A program made the position numbers and the translations under genes. DNA of 5,970 nt from Cyclobacteriaceae bacterium (GTDB lineage: Bacteria > Bacteroidota > Bacteroidia > Cytophagales > Cyclobacteriaceae), in assembly GCA_015492915.1 (NCBI GenBank), contig WGED01000408.1, forward strand, positions 1 through 5,970. The letters run 5' to 3'. Of this stretch, positions 1 through 5,860 are shown piece after piece. The first letter of the stretch is position 1. Every line of letters starts with the position of its first letter. The notes beneath the pieces were generated by a model that worked only from the letters and a program-made list of their open reading frames with translations, was not told where the DNA came from and did not search any database.

Positions 1-21
1 ATTCATGTCTGAAACATGAAT
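1..21. repeat. Perfect inverted repeat at window edge
   Basis: ATTCATGT and ACATGAAT form a perfect 8-bp stem around the 5-nt loop CTGAA. No T-run follows, so it does not look like a classical intrinsic terminator. The stem begins at base 1, so it may extend outside the window. It could be the hairpin after an upstream gene or an operator; the sequence does not decide. Confidence 0.5.
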
Positions 22-76
22 AATCCGGGTTAATAGGCTTTAAAGATTGGGAAACCATTTCCCCTTCAACTTTAAC

Positions 77-175
77 CCACTGAATTCCAATCACTAACAC
101 CATGATCCGGCCCACTCGTCTTATCCCTGGATTTAGCCATGAAAAAATAGTCATTTTGTCATTAAATAAAACGGT
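77..175 (+). repeat. Diverged ~95-bp direct repeat, copy 1
   Basis: This segment aligns by eye, with a few short gaps, to 775-869. Shared blocks in the same order are CCACTGA, CAATC-CTAAC, a CCCA-CGTC block, TTATCCC-GG, TGAAAAAAT-GTCATTTTGTCAT and a final CGGTT/CCGTT. The 3' block is the best conserved, at 22 of 23 bases (140-162 against 835-857). The first half is looser, which points to an old duplication or to two members of a dispersed repeat family. Copy 1 lies 5' of the antitoxin gene. Confidence 0.6.
150..161 (+). promoter_or_regulatory. GTCATTTTGTCA element, copy 1
   Basis: Two GTCA words are separated by TTTT, giving an 8-bp-phased direct repeat. The same 12 bases recur at 845-856 upstream of the J-protein gene, with the same A-rich 5' flank. 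Conservation inside an otherwise drifting repeat suggests a protein-binding site or core promoter element. What it would control here is unclear: the antitoxin start is 190 bases downstream. Confidence 0.35.
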
Positions 176-351
176 TTAGATGGAAATAGGCGGGGCTCAG
201 CGAATGATCGCCGTGGAGAGAAAAAACTGTTACCACTTGCCTAACTTTCGCTTACCATTCTGATTTAAAGAAATTTTGTAAATGCTTTTATCCATCCCTT
301 TACCGGCTCACGTTTGTTAAAAATCATGAAATTTTCGATCATTGAAAAGAT

Positions 352-591
352 ATGAAAACATCAGACAATATTAAAAACAGACTCATTGATAAAATTCTTG
401 CTATTGAGAATACGGATTTCCTGAAAGCCCTTGATAGTTTAGTGTCCAGTTCATCCCAGGTTGGCAAAGTTCGCCTGACTCTAGAGCAAAAGGAAATGCT
501 TAAGATGAGCGAAAGCGATATCTCTGATGATTTGCTCATATCGCAAGATCAACTGGATGCGGATGACAACGAATGGTTAAGAAAGCAGTAG
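352..591 (+). CDS. Antitoxin-like small protein, toxin partner lost
   Basis: A 79-residue acidic cytoplasmic protein without a signal peptide or membrane segment. The second half reads LEQKEMLKMSESDISDDLLISQ followed by LDADDNEWLRKQ, an 'xExQDxWL'-type tail that I associate with Bacteroidota antitoxins paired with RelE/ParE-family toxins. The N-terminal 30 residues are amphipathic and helical in character. In such modules the antitoxin binds and neutralises an mRNA interferase or gyrase poison and often represses its own promoter. The final 19 bases overlap a second ATG (573) in another frame, the usual geometry for a downstream toxin, but that toxin frame stops after 16 codons. The ATG at 352 was chosen because it is the first in frame; no Shine-Dalgarno is visible. 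No DNA-binding domain is recognisable. The family assignment is from pattern memory, not from a search. Confidence 0.65.
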   Translation: MKTSDNIKNRLIDKILAIENTDFLKALDSLVSSSSQVGKVRLTLEQKEMLKMSESDISDDLLISQDQLDADDNEWLRKQ

Positions 592-623
592 TTTGGACTA
601 AAACCGCAGCAAGGCAAGCTTGA
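573..623 (+). pseudogene. Truncated RelE/ParE-type toxin remnant
   Basis: The ATG at 573 overlaps the end of the antitoxin gene in another frame and encodes MVKKAVVWTKTAARQA before a TGA at 621-623. An opening of the form M-V/A-K-K-hydrophobic-W-T/S-K-x-A is typical of RelE/ParE-family toxins in Bacteroidota, which are normally about 95-100 residues. All three forward frames close by 692 (TAA at 690-692 in the original frame), and none of the short frames after the stop resembles the rest of a ParE fold. This is therefore a 5' remnant, not a single frameshift. The toxin is presumably inactive. The call rests on 16 residues plus the gene geometry. Confidence 0.6.
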
Positions 624-774
624 ATCATTTTGACCCATGCTTTAGCGCTAGGTAAAATGGAGCACAGATTCCTGTTCCGCTACATGCAGTAAACAAAATC
701 TGATTTTGGATTTTTTACAGTGGATGGTCACTGATTTTGAAGGTTTTCATGGAGATTCATGCCATGTAGCCGAT

Positions 775-869
775 CCACTGAGTCAATCTCTAACGACCCT
801 GTCAGCCCATCCGTCCCACCCTTATCCCGGCAGGTGAAAAAATGGTCATTTTGTCATAAAAAAGCCGTT
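775..869 (+). repeat. Diverged ~95-bp direct repeat, copy 2
   Basis: This is the partner of 77-175, offset by about 698 bases and in the same orientation. It has a small insertion (CCACCC around 816-821) and lacks a few bases found after the TTATCCC block in copy 1. It ends about 90 bases before the J-protein start, so it may carry that operon's promoter or operator. The antitoxin and broken toxin lie between the two copies. Confidence 0.6.
845..856 (+). promoter_or_regulatory. GTCATTTTGTCA element, copy 2, candidate operator of the chaperone operon
   Basis: Identical to 150-161 and located 106 bases upstream of the J-protein start codon, in front of a gene class that is commonly stress-induced. 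The paired GTCA words 8 bp apart would present two equivalent contacts nearly one helical turn apart. A role in heat-shock-type control is an inference from position; I cannot name a characterised regulator with this site. Confidence 0.4.
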
Positions 870-917
870 CGGCAAATAAATTGATAGTAAGAAGGTGGCG
901 ATCCGGACAGGGTCGCA

Positions 918-934
918 AACGATGTTTTATCGTT
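918..934. repeat. AACGAT-GTTTT-ATCGTT inverted repeat in the leader of the J-protein gene
   Basis: A perfect 6-bp stem with a 5-nt loop ends 27 bases before the ATG at 962. If transcribed, it would place a weak AU-rich hairpin in the 5' leader, close enough to influence ribosome access. It could equally be a dyad operator. A stem this short can occur by chance. Confidence 0.35.
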
Positions 935-961
935 AACATGACATGAAAAAGAGAGATAAAA

Positions 962-1909
962 ATGGAGTATAAAGACTATTATAAAATATTGGGGGTTGAT
1001 AAAAAGGCTTCGCAGGCCGAGATCAAAAAGGCTTACCGAAAGCTGGCCGTCAAGTATCACCCGGACAAGACGAAAGGTGACAAGGCCCTGGAGGAGAAGT
1101 TCAAGGACATCAATGAGGCCTATGAGGTTTTGAGCGATCCCGAAAAGCGCGAAAAATACGATAAGCTGGGCGCCAACTGGAAACAGTTTGAGCAGGGCGG
1201 CGCAGGCTTCGATCCGAACATGTGGGGCAACATGGGTGGTGGCGGCAGCACCTTCCATTTCGAAGGCGACCCCTCGGAGATCTTCGGCGAAGGCGGCTTC
1301 TCCGATTTCTTCAACATGTTCTTTGGCGGAGGCATGGGCTCCGGTATGGGTGGCGGCCGCACTCGCTCGAGACGACAGCCTATGCCGCGCAAAGGGCATG
1401 ACTACAAGGTAGAGACCACCCTGACTCTGGAGGAGGCCTACCACGGCACCACCAGAATGCTGGATATTGACGGTAAGAAGATCAGGATGAAGATAAAGCC
1501 GGGCGCCTATGACGGCCAGAAGCTGAGGGTAAAAGGCAAAGGGGGCGCCGGTTCGCACGGTGGTGCAGCAGGCGACCTGTACGTGCACATCCGTGTAGCG
1601 CCGCACCACCTGTACAGGCGCAACGGCGACAACCTGGAGCAGACCGTGAATGTGGATCTCTATACCGCCGTGCTGGGCGGCAAGGTAACGGTAAATACCT
1701 TCACAGGGCCTGTAAACGTGAAAATTCCCGCCGGCACACAAAACGGGAAGACCCTGAGACTCAAAGGAAAAGGCATGCCGGTGTATGGAAAATCAGGCGT
1801 TTTCGGCGATATGCTGCTGAAGGTGAATGTAGTGATCCCGAAACACCTTACGGCCAAAGAAAAGGAACTGTTTGAGAAGTTGAGGGAAATGAGTTTGCAA
1901 ACACATTAA
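962..1909 (+). CDS. cbpA: Class II J-domain co-chaperone (CbpA/DnaJ-B type)
   Basis: A 315-residue cytoplasmic Hsp40 that would stimulate the ATPase of DnaK and hand it unfolded clients. The J domain spans about residues 1-70, with the basic helix II (KKAYRKLAVKY) and the diagnostic H33-P34-D35 triad. A Gly/Phe/Met-rich linker runs to about residue 140. Two beta-sandwich substrate-binding domains follow, from about 146 (HDYKVETTLTLEEAYHG) and 204 (GDLYVHIRV), each with an LR-hyphobic-KGKG signature (LRVKGKG, LRLKGKG). There is no cysteine in the protein, so the DnaJ zinc finger is absent; this separates it from canonical DnaJ and fits CbpA in both length and layout. The ATG at 962 gives the standard J-domain N-terminus (xDYYKILGV); only a weak AG-rich stretch precedes it. 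The stop overlaps the next gene's start. GTCATTTTGTCA upstream is a candidate control site. Confidence 0.93.
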   Translation: MEYKDYYKILGVDKKASQAEIKKAYRKLAVKYHPDKTKGDKALEEKFKDINEAYEVLSDPEKREKYDKLGANWKQFEQGGAGFDPNMWGNMGGGGSTFHFEGDPSEIFGEGGFSDFFNMFFGGGMGSGMGGGRTRSRRQPMPRKGHDYKVETTLTLEEAYHGTTRMLDIDGKKIRMKIKPGAYDGQKLRVKGKGGAGSHGGAAGDLYVHIRVAPHHLYRRNGDNLEQTVNVDLYTAVLGGKVTVNTFTGPVNVKIPAGTQNGKTLRLKGKGMPVYGKSGVFGDMLLKVNVVIPKHLTAKEKELFEKLREMSLQTH

Positions 1910-2283
1910 TGAAGAAAATTATGAGAGAACTGGTTATATACAATTACGATCCTACCCCTGAGGTCATCAGGGATATTGAAGAAATGCTCATCAACAGGAA
2001 GCTGCGGCACCTCGCCACCGATCTCGCGTTGTTCGGCATCGACCGTCCGGAGGAGATCACGGAGGCCATCGAGCGCGCCATCGAGGTGTGCAGGATGGCG
2101 GGGGTGCCCGTGGCAGAGCATTTTAAGCCCGTGTTTTTCTGCCGGAATAACAAGGTGTTCCGCGACTGGCGGTTGTCGGACCTGGCGCTGAAGCTGGCCA
2201 TCATCAACGCGGGCATCGACCATGAGTTTGTCTGCCTCACGCAGGTTGATCTGGTGCGGCGGTCACTCAACGACATGGTTTGA
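1909..2283 (+). CDS. Unrecognised 124-residue partner of CbpA, in the cbpM position
   Basis: The start codon shares a base with the stop of the J-protein gene (TAATG), so the two are almost certainly translationally coupled. In many bacteria the gene after cbpA encodes CbpM, a small MerR-like inhibitor of the J domain, but this sequence lacks the short helix-turn-helix look I would expect of CbpM. Visible features are an N-terminal ELVIYNYDPTPEVIRDIEE segment, a helical SAM-like stretch (LATDLALFGIDRPEEITEAI), and a C-terminal block with HFKPVFFCRNNKVFRDWRL and a helical ALKLAIINAG. It has two central cysteines and one near the C-terminus, no signal peptide and no membrane segment. An in-frame ATG at 1921 would remove four residues (MKKI) and gives an equally plausible N-terminus; I kept 1909 because of the overlap. 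Function unknown; a co-chaperone modulator role is inferred from position only. Confidence 0.85.
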   Translation: MKKIMRELVIYNYDPTPEVIRDIEEMLINRKLRHLATDLALFGIDRPEEITEAIERAIEVCRMAGVPVAEHFKPVFFCRNNKVFRDWRLSDLALKLAIINAGIDHEFVCLTQVDLVRRSLNDMV

Positions 2284-2367
2284 TGATTTGTGAGAAAGAG
2301 GGCAGGGCGCCATGATAAAAAGGTGATTTTTTGCTAATTTCAGCATGCAAGAATCAACTTTTTAATT
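2284..2367. promoter_or_regulatory. Intergenic gap likely holding the glycosidase promoter
   Basis: This 84-base, AT-rich gap separates the chaperone pair from the glycosidase pair. A TTTG (2330-2333) followed after 21 bases by CAACTTTT (2355-2362) loosely resembles the Bacteroidota TTTG/TAnnTTTG promoter, but two of the fixed -7 positions differ and the transcript would start at about the ATG. No terminator hairpin with a T-run is evident, so read-through from the chaperone operon is possible. No Shine-Dalgarno precedes the ATG at 2368. Confidence 0.25.
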
Positions 2368-4683
2368 ATGAAAAGCTTTAGCATTAGAAGGGGGATATTG
2401 TTGATTGCAATGGTATCCTCCTTATTTTTTACCTGGGGATGCAGGCAATCAACCACACAAGAAGGTACTGCTGCCGCAAGCCCCCGTCCTTATAACATCA
2501 TCTGGGATTCCCCATCGGAAAATGCCTTCGGCTCCATGCCGCTCGGCAATGGTGACATAGCGCTGAATGTGTGGGTGGAGCAAAACGGCGATCTGTGTTT
2601 TTATATCGGCAAGACAGACTCCTGGGGCGACAACGGCAGGCTGTTGAAGGTCGGCAAGGTACGTGTGGAGTGCGATCCGCCACTTATATTTCCCGGCGCA
2701 GCATTCAGTCAGGAACTTGACCTGCAAACAGGTTCTGTTATCATCTCCTCAAGGGGCGAGTACAACGGAAAAAAGACAGACCTGCAACTCAGGGTGGTGG
2801 CCGATGCCAACAACCCCGCAGTGTACGTCGTGAGTGAGGGTGGCACGCCACTAAAACTGACTGCCCGGATAGAGCGCTGGCGCACAGCTCCTTACAGACT
2901 GCCCGAACTCAATGTGAGCGACCTGCTCGAAGACAGGCGCCACCCCGGCAACATGCACGCCCCGGTGGTTGTGGAGCCGGATGAATTCGTGAAAAATGGT
3001 CAAAATCTCATAGGATGGTACCATTTCAACCGGAAGTCCGTGGGTTTTGACCTGACGAACAGGTTACAGGGACTTTCAGAATATTTCACTGAAGACCCCA
3101 TCCTGCACAGGATTTTCGGCGCGGTCATCACCGGCGATGAGGCAGATGTGACGAATGATTCCACTATGCAGGTTGCAGACAAATTGAGTGTCTATGTGCT
3201 CACAGAGCATCCGTCCTCACCGGAAAATTGGCAAAAATCCATAGCGCAGGTCATGCAGGCAACGGAGCAGACCCCTATGGAAAAAAGGCTTATTTCCCAT
3301 AAACAATGGTGGGAGGACTTCTGGAACAGAAGCTGGCTGCATGCAGATTCCGACACGGACAGCGGCGCTTTTATCGTTTCCAGAGCTTATGCACTGCAGC
3401 GGTTTATCGACGCCTGCGCAGGCCGTGGCCGCTACCCGATCAAGTTCAACGGCTCGCTGTTTACGGTTGACTACCCCGACAAACCCGGTGGCGCCGACTA
3501 CAGGCGGTGGGGGCCCGGCTACTGGTGGCAAAACACACGGCTGCCCTACCTCAGCATGGTTGCCTCGGGCGATTTTGATTTGCTGCAACCGTTTTTCAAA
3601 ATGTATGCGGATGACATTTTTGAGCTCAGCAAGTACAGGACGAAAAAGTATTTCGGATTTGACGGCGTATATTTTCCCGAATGCATGTATTTCTGGGGCT
3701 CCGTTTTCACGGAAACTTACGGCTGGACGCCTTATGAAGAGCGCGAAGACCCCCTCCAGGTACTGGGGTATCATAAGTGGGAGTGGGTATCGGGGCCGGA
3801 GCTCGCCTTCATGATGTTCGACTATTTTGACTATACACAGGACACCGCGTTCCTGAAAGAAAAGATCATACCGCTGGCCGGTCAGGTGATCAGGTTTTTT
3901 GACAATTATTATAAAACCGGGGAGGATGGCAAGCTGATCATGCACCCGTCGCAGGCAGCCGAGACATGGTGGGAATGCACCAACCCCATGACAGAAGTTT
4001 CGGGCCTTATCGCCATCACCAAAAGGCTGCTGGCGCTGCCGCCCTCCATAGTCAGCGAGTCTGACAGGGCATACTGGCAGGCTTTTCAGCAAAAAATACC
4101 GCCGATACCGTTGCGCGAAACACCCGACGGCCCTGCCCTGGCGCCGGCTGAAAAATTTGCAGATAAACGCAATGTCGAAAACCCGGAACTGTATGCAGTA
4201 TTTCCGTTCAGACTGTTCAGCTTCGATAACCCAAACCCCCAATGGGCCGTCAACGCGCTGAACCACCGATGGGACAAGGGGCATTTCGGCTGGCGGCAGG
4301 ATGACATCTTCATGACATATCTCGGGCTCACCGATCAGGCCAGAGAATACCTCGTGGCAAGAGCGAGTGAGCATGACAACAACATGAGATTTCCGGCATT
4401 TTGGGGCCCTAATTACGACTGGACCCCTGACCAGGACCATGGCGGCATTTTGATGAGAGCTTTTCAGACGATGGTATTACAACCCGATCCGTATTCTGAA
4501 AAGCTGTACCTGCTGCCTGCCTGGCCCGAAGACTGGAACGGCGAATTCAGGCTGCACGCTCCTTACAACACGATCATTGAGGGGACTATTAAAAACGGCG
4601 CCATTGACAGGCTCAAGGTGACGCCCGAATCAAGGAGAGCGGACATCATCATAAAATCTAAATCTACCGGCAATGCAAAGTAA
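2368..4683 (+). CDS. DUF5703-type glycoside hydrolase lipoprotein (GH95-like)
   Basis: A 771-residue predicted lipoprotein. Residues 1-25 are a type II signal peptide (RRG, hydrophobic core, then T-W-G-C25), so the mature protein would be anchored in the periplasm or at the outer membrane. An N-terminal beta-sandwich domain from about residue 42 contains YNIIWDSPSENAFGSMPLGN and GDIALNVWVE, the opening I associate with DUF5703. A long Trp-rich (alpha/alpha)6-barrel-like region occupies roughly 310-720, and the C-terminal LLPAWPEDW followed by a small beta domain is as in GH95 alpha-L-fucosidases and galactosidases. HPSQAAE532 matches the place of the GH95 'SPS-x-SPE' catalytic acid, and D688-Q-D690-H-G-G that of the GH95 'DGNFGG' region. 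These equivalences are by eye. The substrate cannot be assigned. No SusC/SusD or sulfatase gene lies in the window. The last 11 bases overlap the next gene. Confidence 0.85.
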   Translation: MKSFSIRRGILLIAMVSSLFFTWGCRQSTTQEGTAAASPRPYNIIWDSPSENAFGSMPLGNGDIALNVWVEQNGDLCFYIGKTDSWGDNGRLLKVGKVRVECDPPLIFPGAAFSQELDLQTGSVIISSRGEYNGKKTDLQLRVVADANNPAVYVVSEGGTPLKLTARIERWRTAPYRLPELNVSDLLEDRRHPGNMHAPVVVEPDEFVKNGQNLIGWYHFNRKSVGFDLTNRLQGLSEYFTEDPILHRIFGAVITGDEADVTNDSTMQVADKLSVYVLTEHPSSPENWQKSIAQVMQATEQTPMEKRLISHKQWWEDFWNRSWLHADSDTDSGAFIVSRAYALQRFIDACAGRGRYPIKFNGSLFTVDYPDKPGGADYRRWGPGYWWQNTRLPYLSMVASGDFDLLQPFFKMYADDIFELSKYRTKKYFGFDGVYFPECMYFWGSVFTETYGWTPYEEREDPLQVLGYHKWEWVSGPELAFMMFDYFDYTQDTAFLKEKIIPLAGQVIRFFDNYYKTGEDGKLIMHPSQAAETWWECTNPMTEVSGLIAITKRLLALPPSIVSESDRAYWQAFQQKIPPIPLRETPDGPALAPAEKFADKRNVENPELYAVFPFRLFSFDNPNPQWAVNALNHRWDKGHFGWRQDDIFMTYLGLTDQAREYLVARASEHDNNMRFPAFWGPNYDWTPDQDHGGILMRAFQTMVLQPDPYSEKLYLLPAWPEDWNGEFRLHAPYNTIIEGTIKNGAIDRLKVTPESRRADIIIKSKSTGNAK

Positions 4684-5860
4684 TGTCGAAACGAAATATA
4701 CGCGCCCTGAGAACACACTGAAGAAACTTGAGAGGATGAATAAAGCGCTCAGCCATCAGGAGCCTGACAGGGTTCCCATCAGCGACTTTTTCTGGGGTGG
4801 CTTTTTGAAACGGTGGCGCAAGGAACTCAACCTGCCTGATGACGCCGATCCGTACTATTATTACGATCTCGACTGGATCGTGACCTTCCCCAACATGGAC
4901 CCGAAGATTCAGTCATTCGAGACACTCAAAGAAGATGAGGAAGAAGTGATCGTCAGGACGGGCTTCAGGACGACTATGAGGAAAAAATTCGATTTTCCCA
5001 TGCCTGAATTCATGTCATGGGAAAATGACACCATTGAAAAGCTCGAATCATTCGAATTTGATGACCCCTACGACCGCAGGCGGTATTTCGAGGCGGGCGA
5101 CAATCAGATCGCCGGTGTAGGCGACGGCTTTGAGCGCAATTCGCCCCCATGGGTGGAGACGGTGAAAAGGTTGCGCAAAGACTTTCCCGTTTTCGGTAGC
5201 GTGATCGAAGTTTCGGAATGCCTCACGCGCCTGATCGGGCAGGAAAACACACTGTTCTGGATCGGTATGTACCCCGATCGCCTCGGCGCCTGTATCAACA
5301 GGATCGGACAGTTTTATCTCGACATCACCAAAGCGCAGATCGAAGCGGCGGATGGCCTGCTCGACGGCATGGTGATCTGGGGCGATGTGGCTTATGACAA
5401 AACGATGTTTTTCGATCCCGAATACTGGCGAACGTATTTCAAGCCGTGGGTAAAAGCCATGACGGATGTGTGTCATGAAAACAACATACCTGTGATCTAC
5501 CACGGCTGCGGCAACACGAAACTGATCTTCGATGATTTCGCAGAAATTGGCATTGATGCCTATAACCCCCTCGAAGTGAAGGCAGGAATGGATGCCGTGG
5601 ATCTGAAGCGTAAGTACGGCAATAAAATCGGATACTGCGGCAATAGCGACATTCAAGTGTGGGAGAAGGGTGATAAAGAACTGATTCGCAAAGAGGTACT
5701 CCGAAAGTTGAATGCAGCCAAAGGGGGTGGTTTTATTTTTCAGTCTGACCATTCGGTGACCAGCGGCGTGTCGGGCCACACCTATGACTATATTGTGAAG
5801 CTGGTGCGGGAATATGGTAAATATCCGCTCCGCCTCGGCGAATTTGATGAAGAAATTTGA
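4673..5860 (+). CDS. UroD/MtaA-superfamily protein coupled to the glycosidase
   Basis: A 395-residue soluble cytoplasmic protein of the uroporphyrinogen decarboxylase superfamily, which covers haem-pathway UroD and the cobalamin-dependent methyltransferases (MtaA/MtbA). Signs are the N-terminal 'AL.H.EPDRVPI' segment (about 24-37), a TIM-barrel-like alternation, DGLLDGMVIWGDVAYDK near the middle, YH277-G-C279-GN, and GYC322-GNSDI where UroD has its GN-x-DP loop. H-x-C is the start of the zinc site used by MtaA-type enzymes to activate a methyl acceptor thiol. The third cysteine of MtaA, expected near the C-terminus, appears replaced by FQSDH360S. The haem UroD N-terminal signature (RQAGRYLP) is absent, so a haem role is unlikely. 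The ATG at 4673 overlaps the glycosidase end by 11 bases. A role in methyl transfer or in handling a sugar-derived or corrinoid-linked product is inference. Confidence 0.82.
   Translation: MQSNVETKYTRPENTLKKLERMNKALSHQEPDRVPISDFFWGGFLKRWRKELNLPDDADPYYYYDLDWIVTFPNMDPKIQSFETLKEDEEEVIVRTGFRTTMRKKFDFPMPEFMSWENDTIEKLESFEFDDPYDRRRYFEAGDNQIAGVGDGFERNSPPWVETVKRLRKDFPVFGSVIEVSECLTRLIGQENTLFWIGMYPDRLGACINRIGQFYLDITKAQIEAADGLLDGMVIWGDVAYDKTMFFDPEYWRTYFKPWVKAMTDVCHENNIPVIYHGCGNTKLIFDDFAEIGIDAYNPLEVKAGMDAVDLKRKYGNKIGYCGNSDIQVWEKGDKELIRKEVLRKLNAAKGGGFIFQSDHSVTSGVSGHTYDYIVKLVREYGKYPLRLGEFDEEI

Larger units (their letters stand above)
22..351. other. Gene-free leader region
   Basis: I see no supportable coding region here on either strand. 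The stretch contains the first copy of a diverged direct repeat (77-175), which ends in a GTCATTTTGTCA element. The small imperfect Bacteroidota -7-like strings TAACTTTC (242-249) and AAATTTTG (271-278) are present, but neither has a convincing TTTG at -33, so I do not call a promoter. The antitoxin gene that follows must be read from somewhere in this stretch or from further upstream. Confidence 0.5.
592..961. other. Gene-free region upstream of the chaperone operon
   Basis: Apart from the toxin remnant there is no supportable gene. The stretch holds a weak local repeat of CTGATTTTG (700-708 and 731-739), a small CATGG/CCATG inverted repeat (748-766), the second copy of the diverged direct repeat (775-869), a GCCG-TT-CGGC mini-hairpin (864-873) and an AACGAT/ATCGTT inverted repeat (918-934) shortly before the J-protein start. 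The chaperone operon promoter should lie here, most likely in or after the repeat copy. Confidence 0.5.

Noticed and set aside
339..539. 66-codon minus-strand open frame opposite the antitoxin gene
   Set aside because: Ser/Leu-rich low-complexity translation antisense to the antitoxin-like gene, with no domain or start context in its favour.
1..961. CRISPR array, tRNA or insertion sequence in the gene-poor region
   Set aside because: There are only two copies of the repeat, about 700 bases apart, no cloverleaf-like segment was seen, and no transposase or terminal inverted repeats were found.
854..1741. 295-codon open frame on the minus strand opposite the J-protein gene
   Set aside because: It is an antisense shadow of a well-recognised CbpA gene. 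Its composition follows the complementary codons and it shows no family resemblance.
962..1909. Canonical DnaJ (class I)
   Set aside because: No C-x-x-C-x-G-x-G repeats and no cysteine at all; the 315-residue length fits class II CbpA.
3217..4440. 407-codon open frame on the minus strand inside the glycosidase gene
   Set aside because: The + strand frame has a clear lipoprotein signal and domain structure throughout, so the antisense frame is a by-product of GC-rich third positions.
5048..5779. 243-codon minus-strand open frame inside the UroD-like gene
   Set aside because: Antisense shadow of a protein with recognisable UroD-superfamily motifs; no independent features.
4673..5860. Haem-pathway uroporphyrinogen decarboxylase (HemE)
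   Set aside because: The conserved HemE N-terminal signature is missing, an H-x-C metal motif is present, and the gene neighbour is a glycosidase, not a haem gene.
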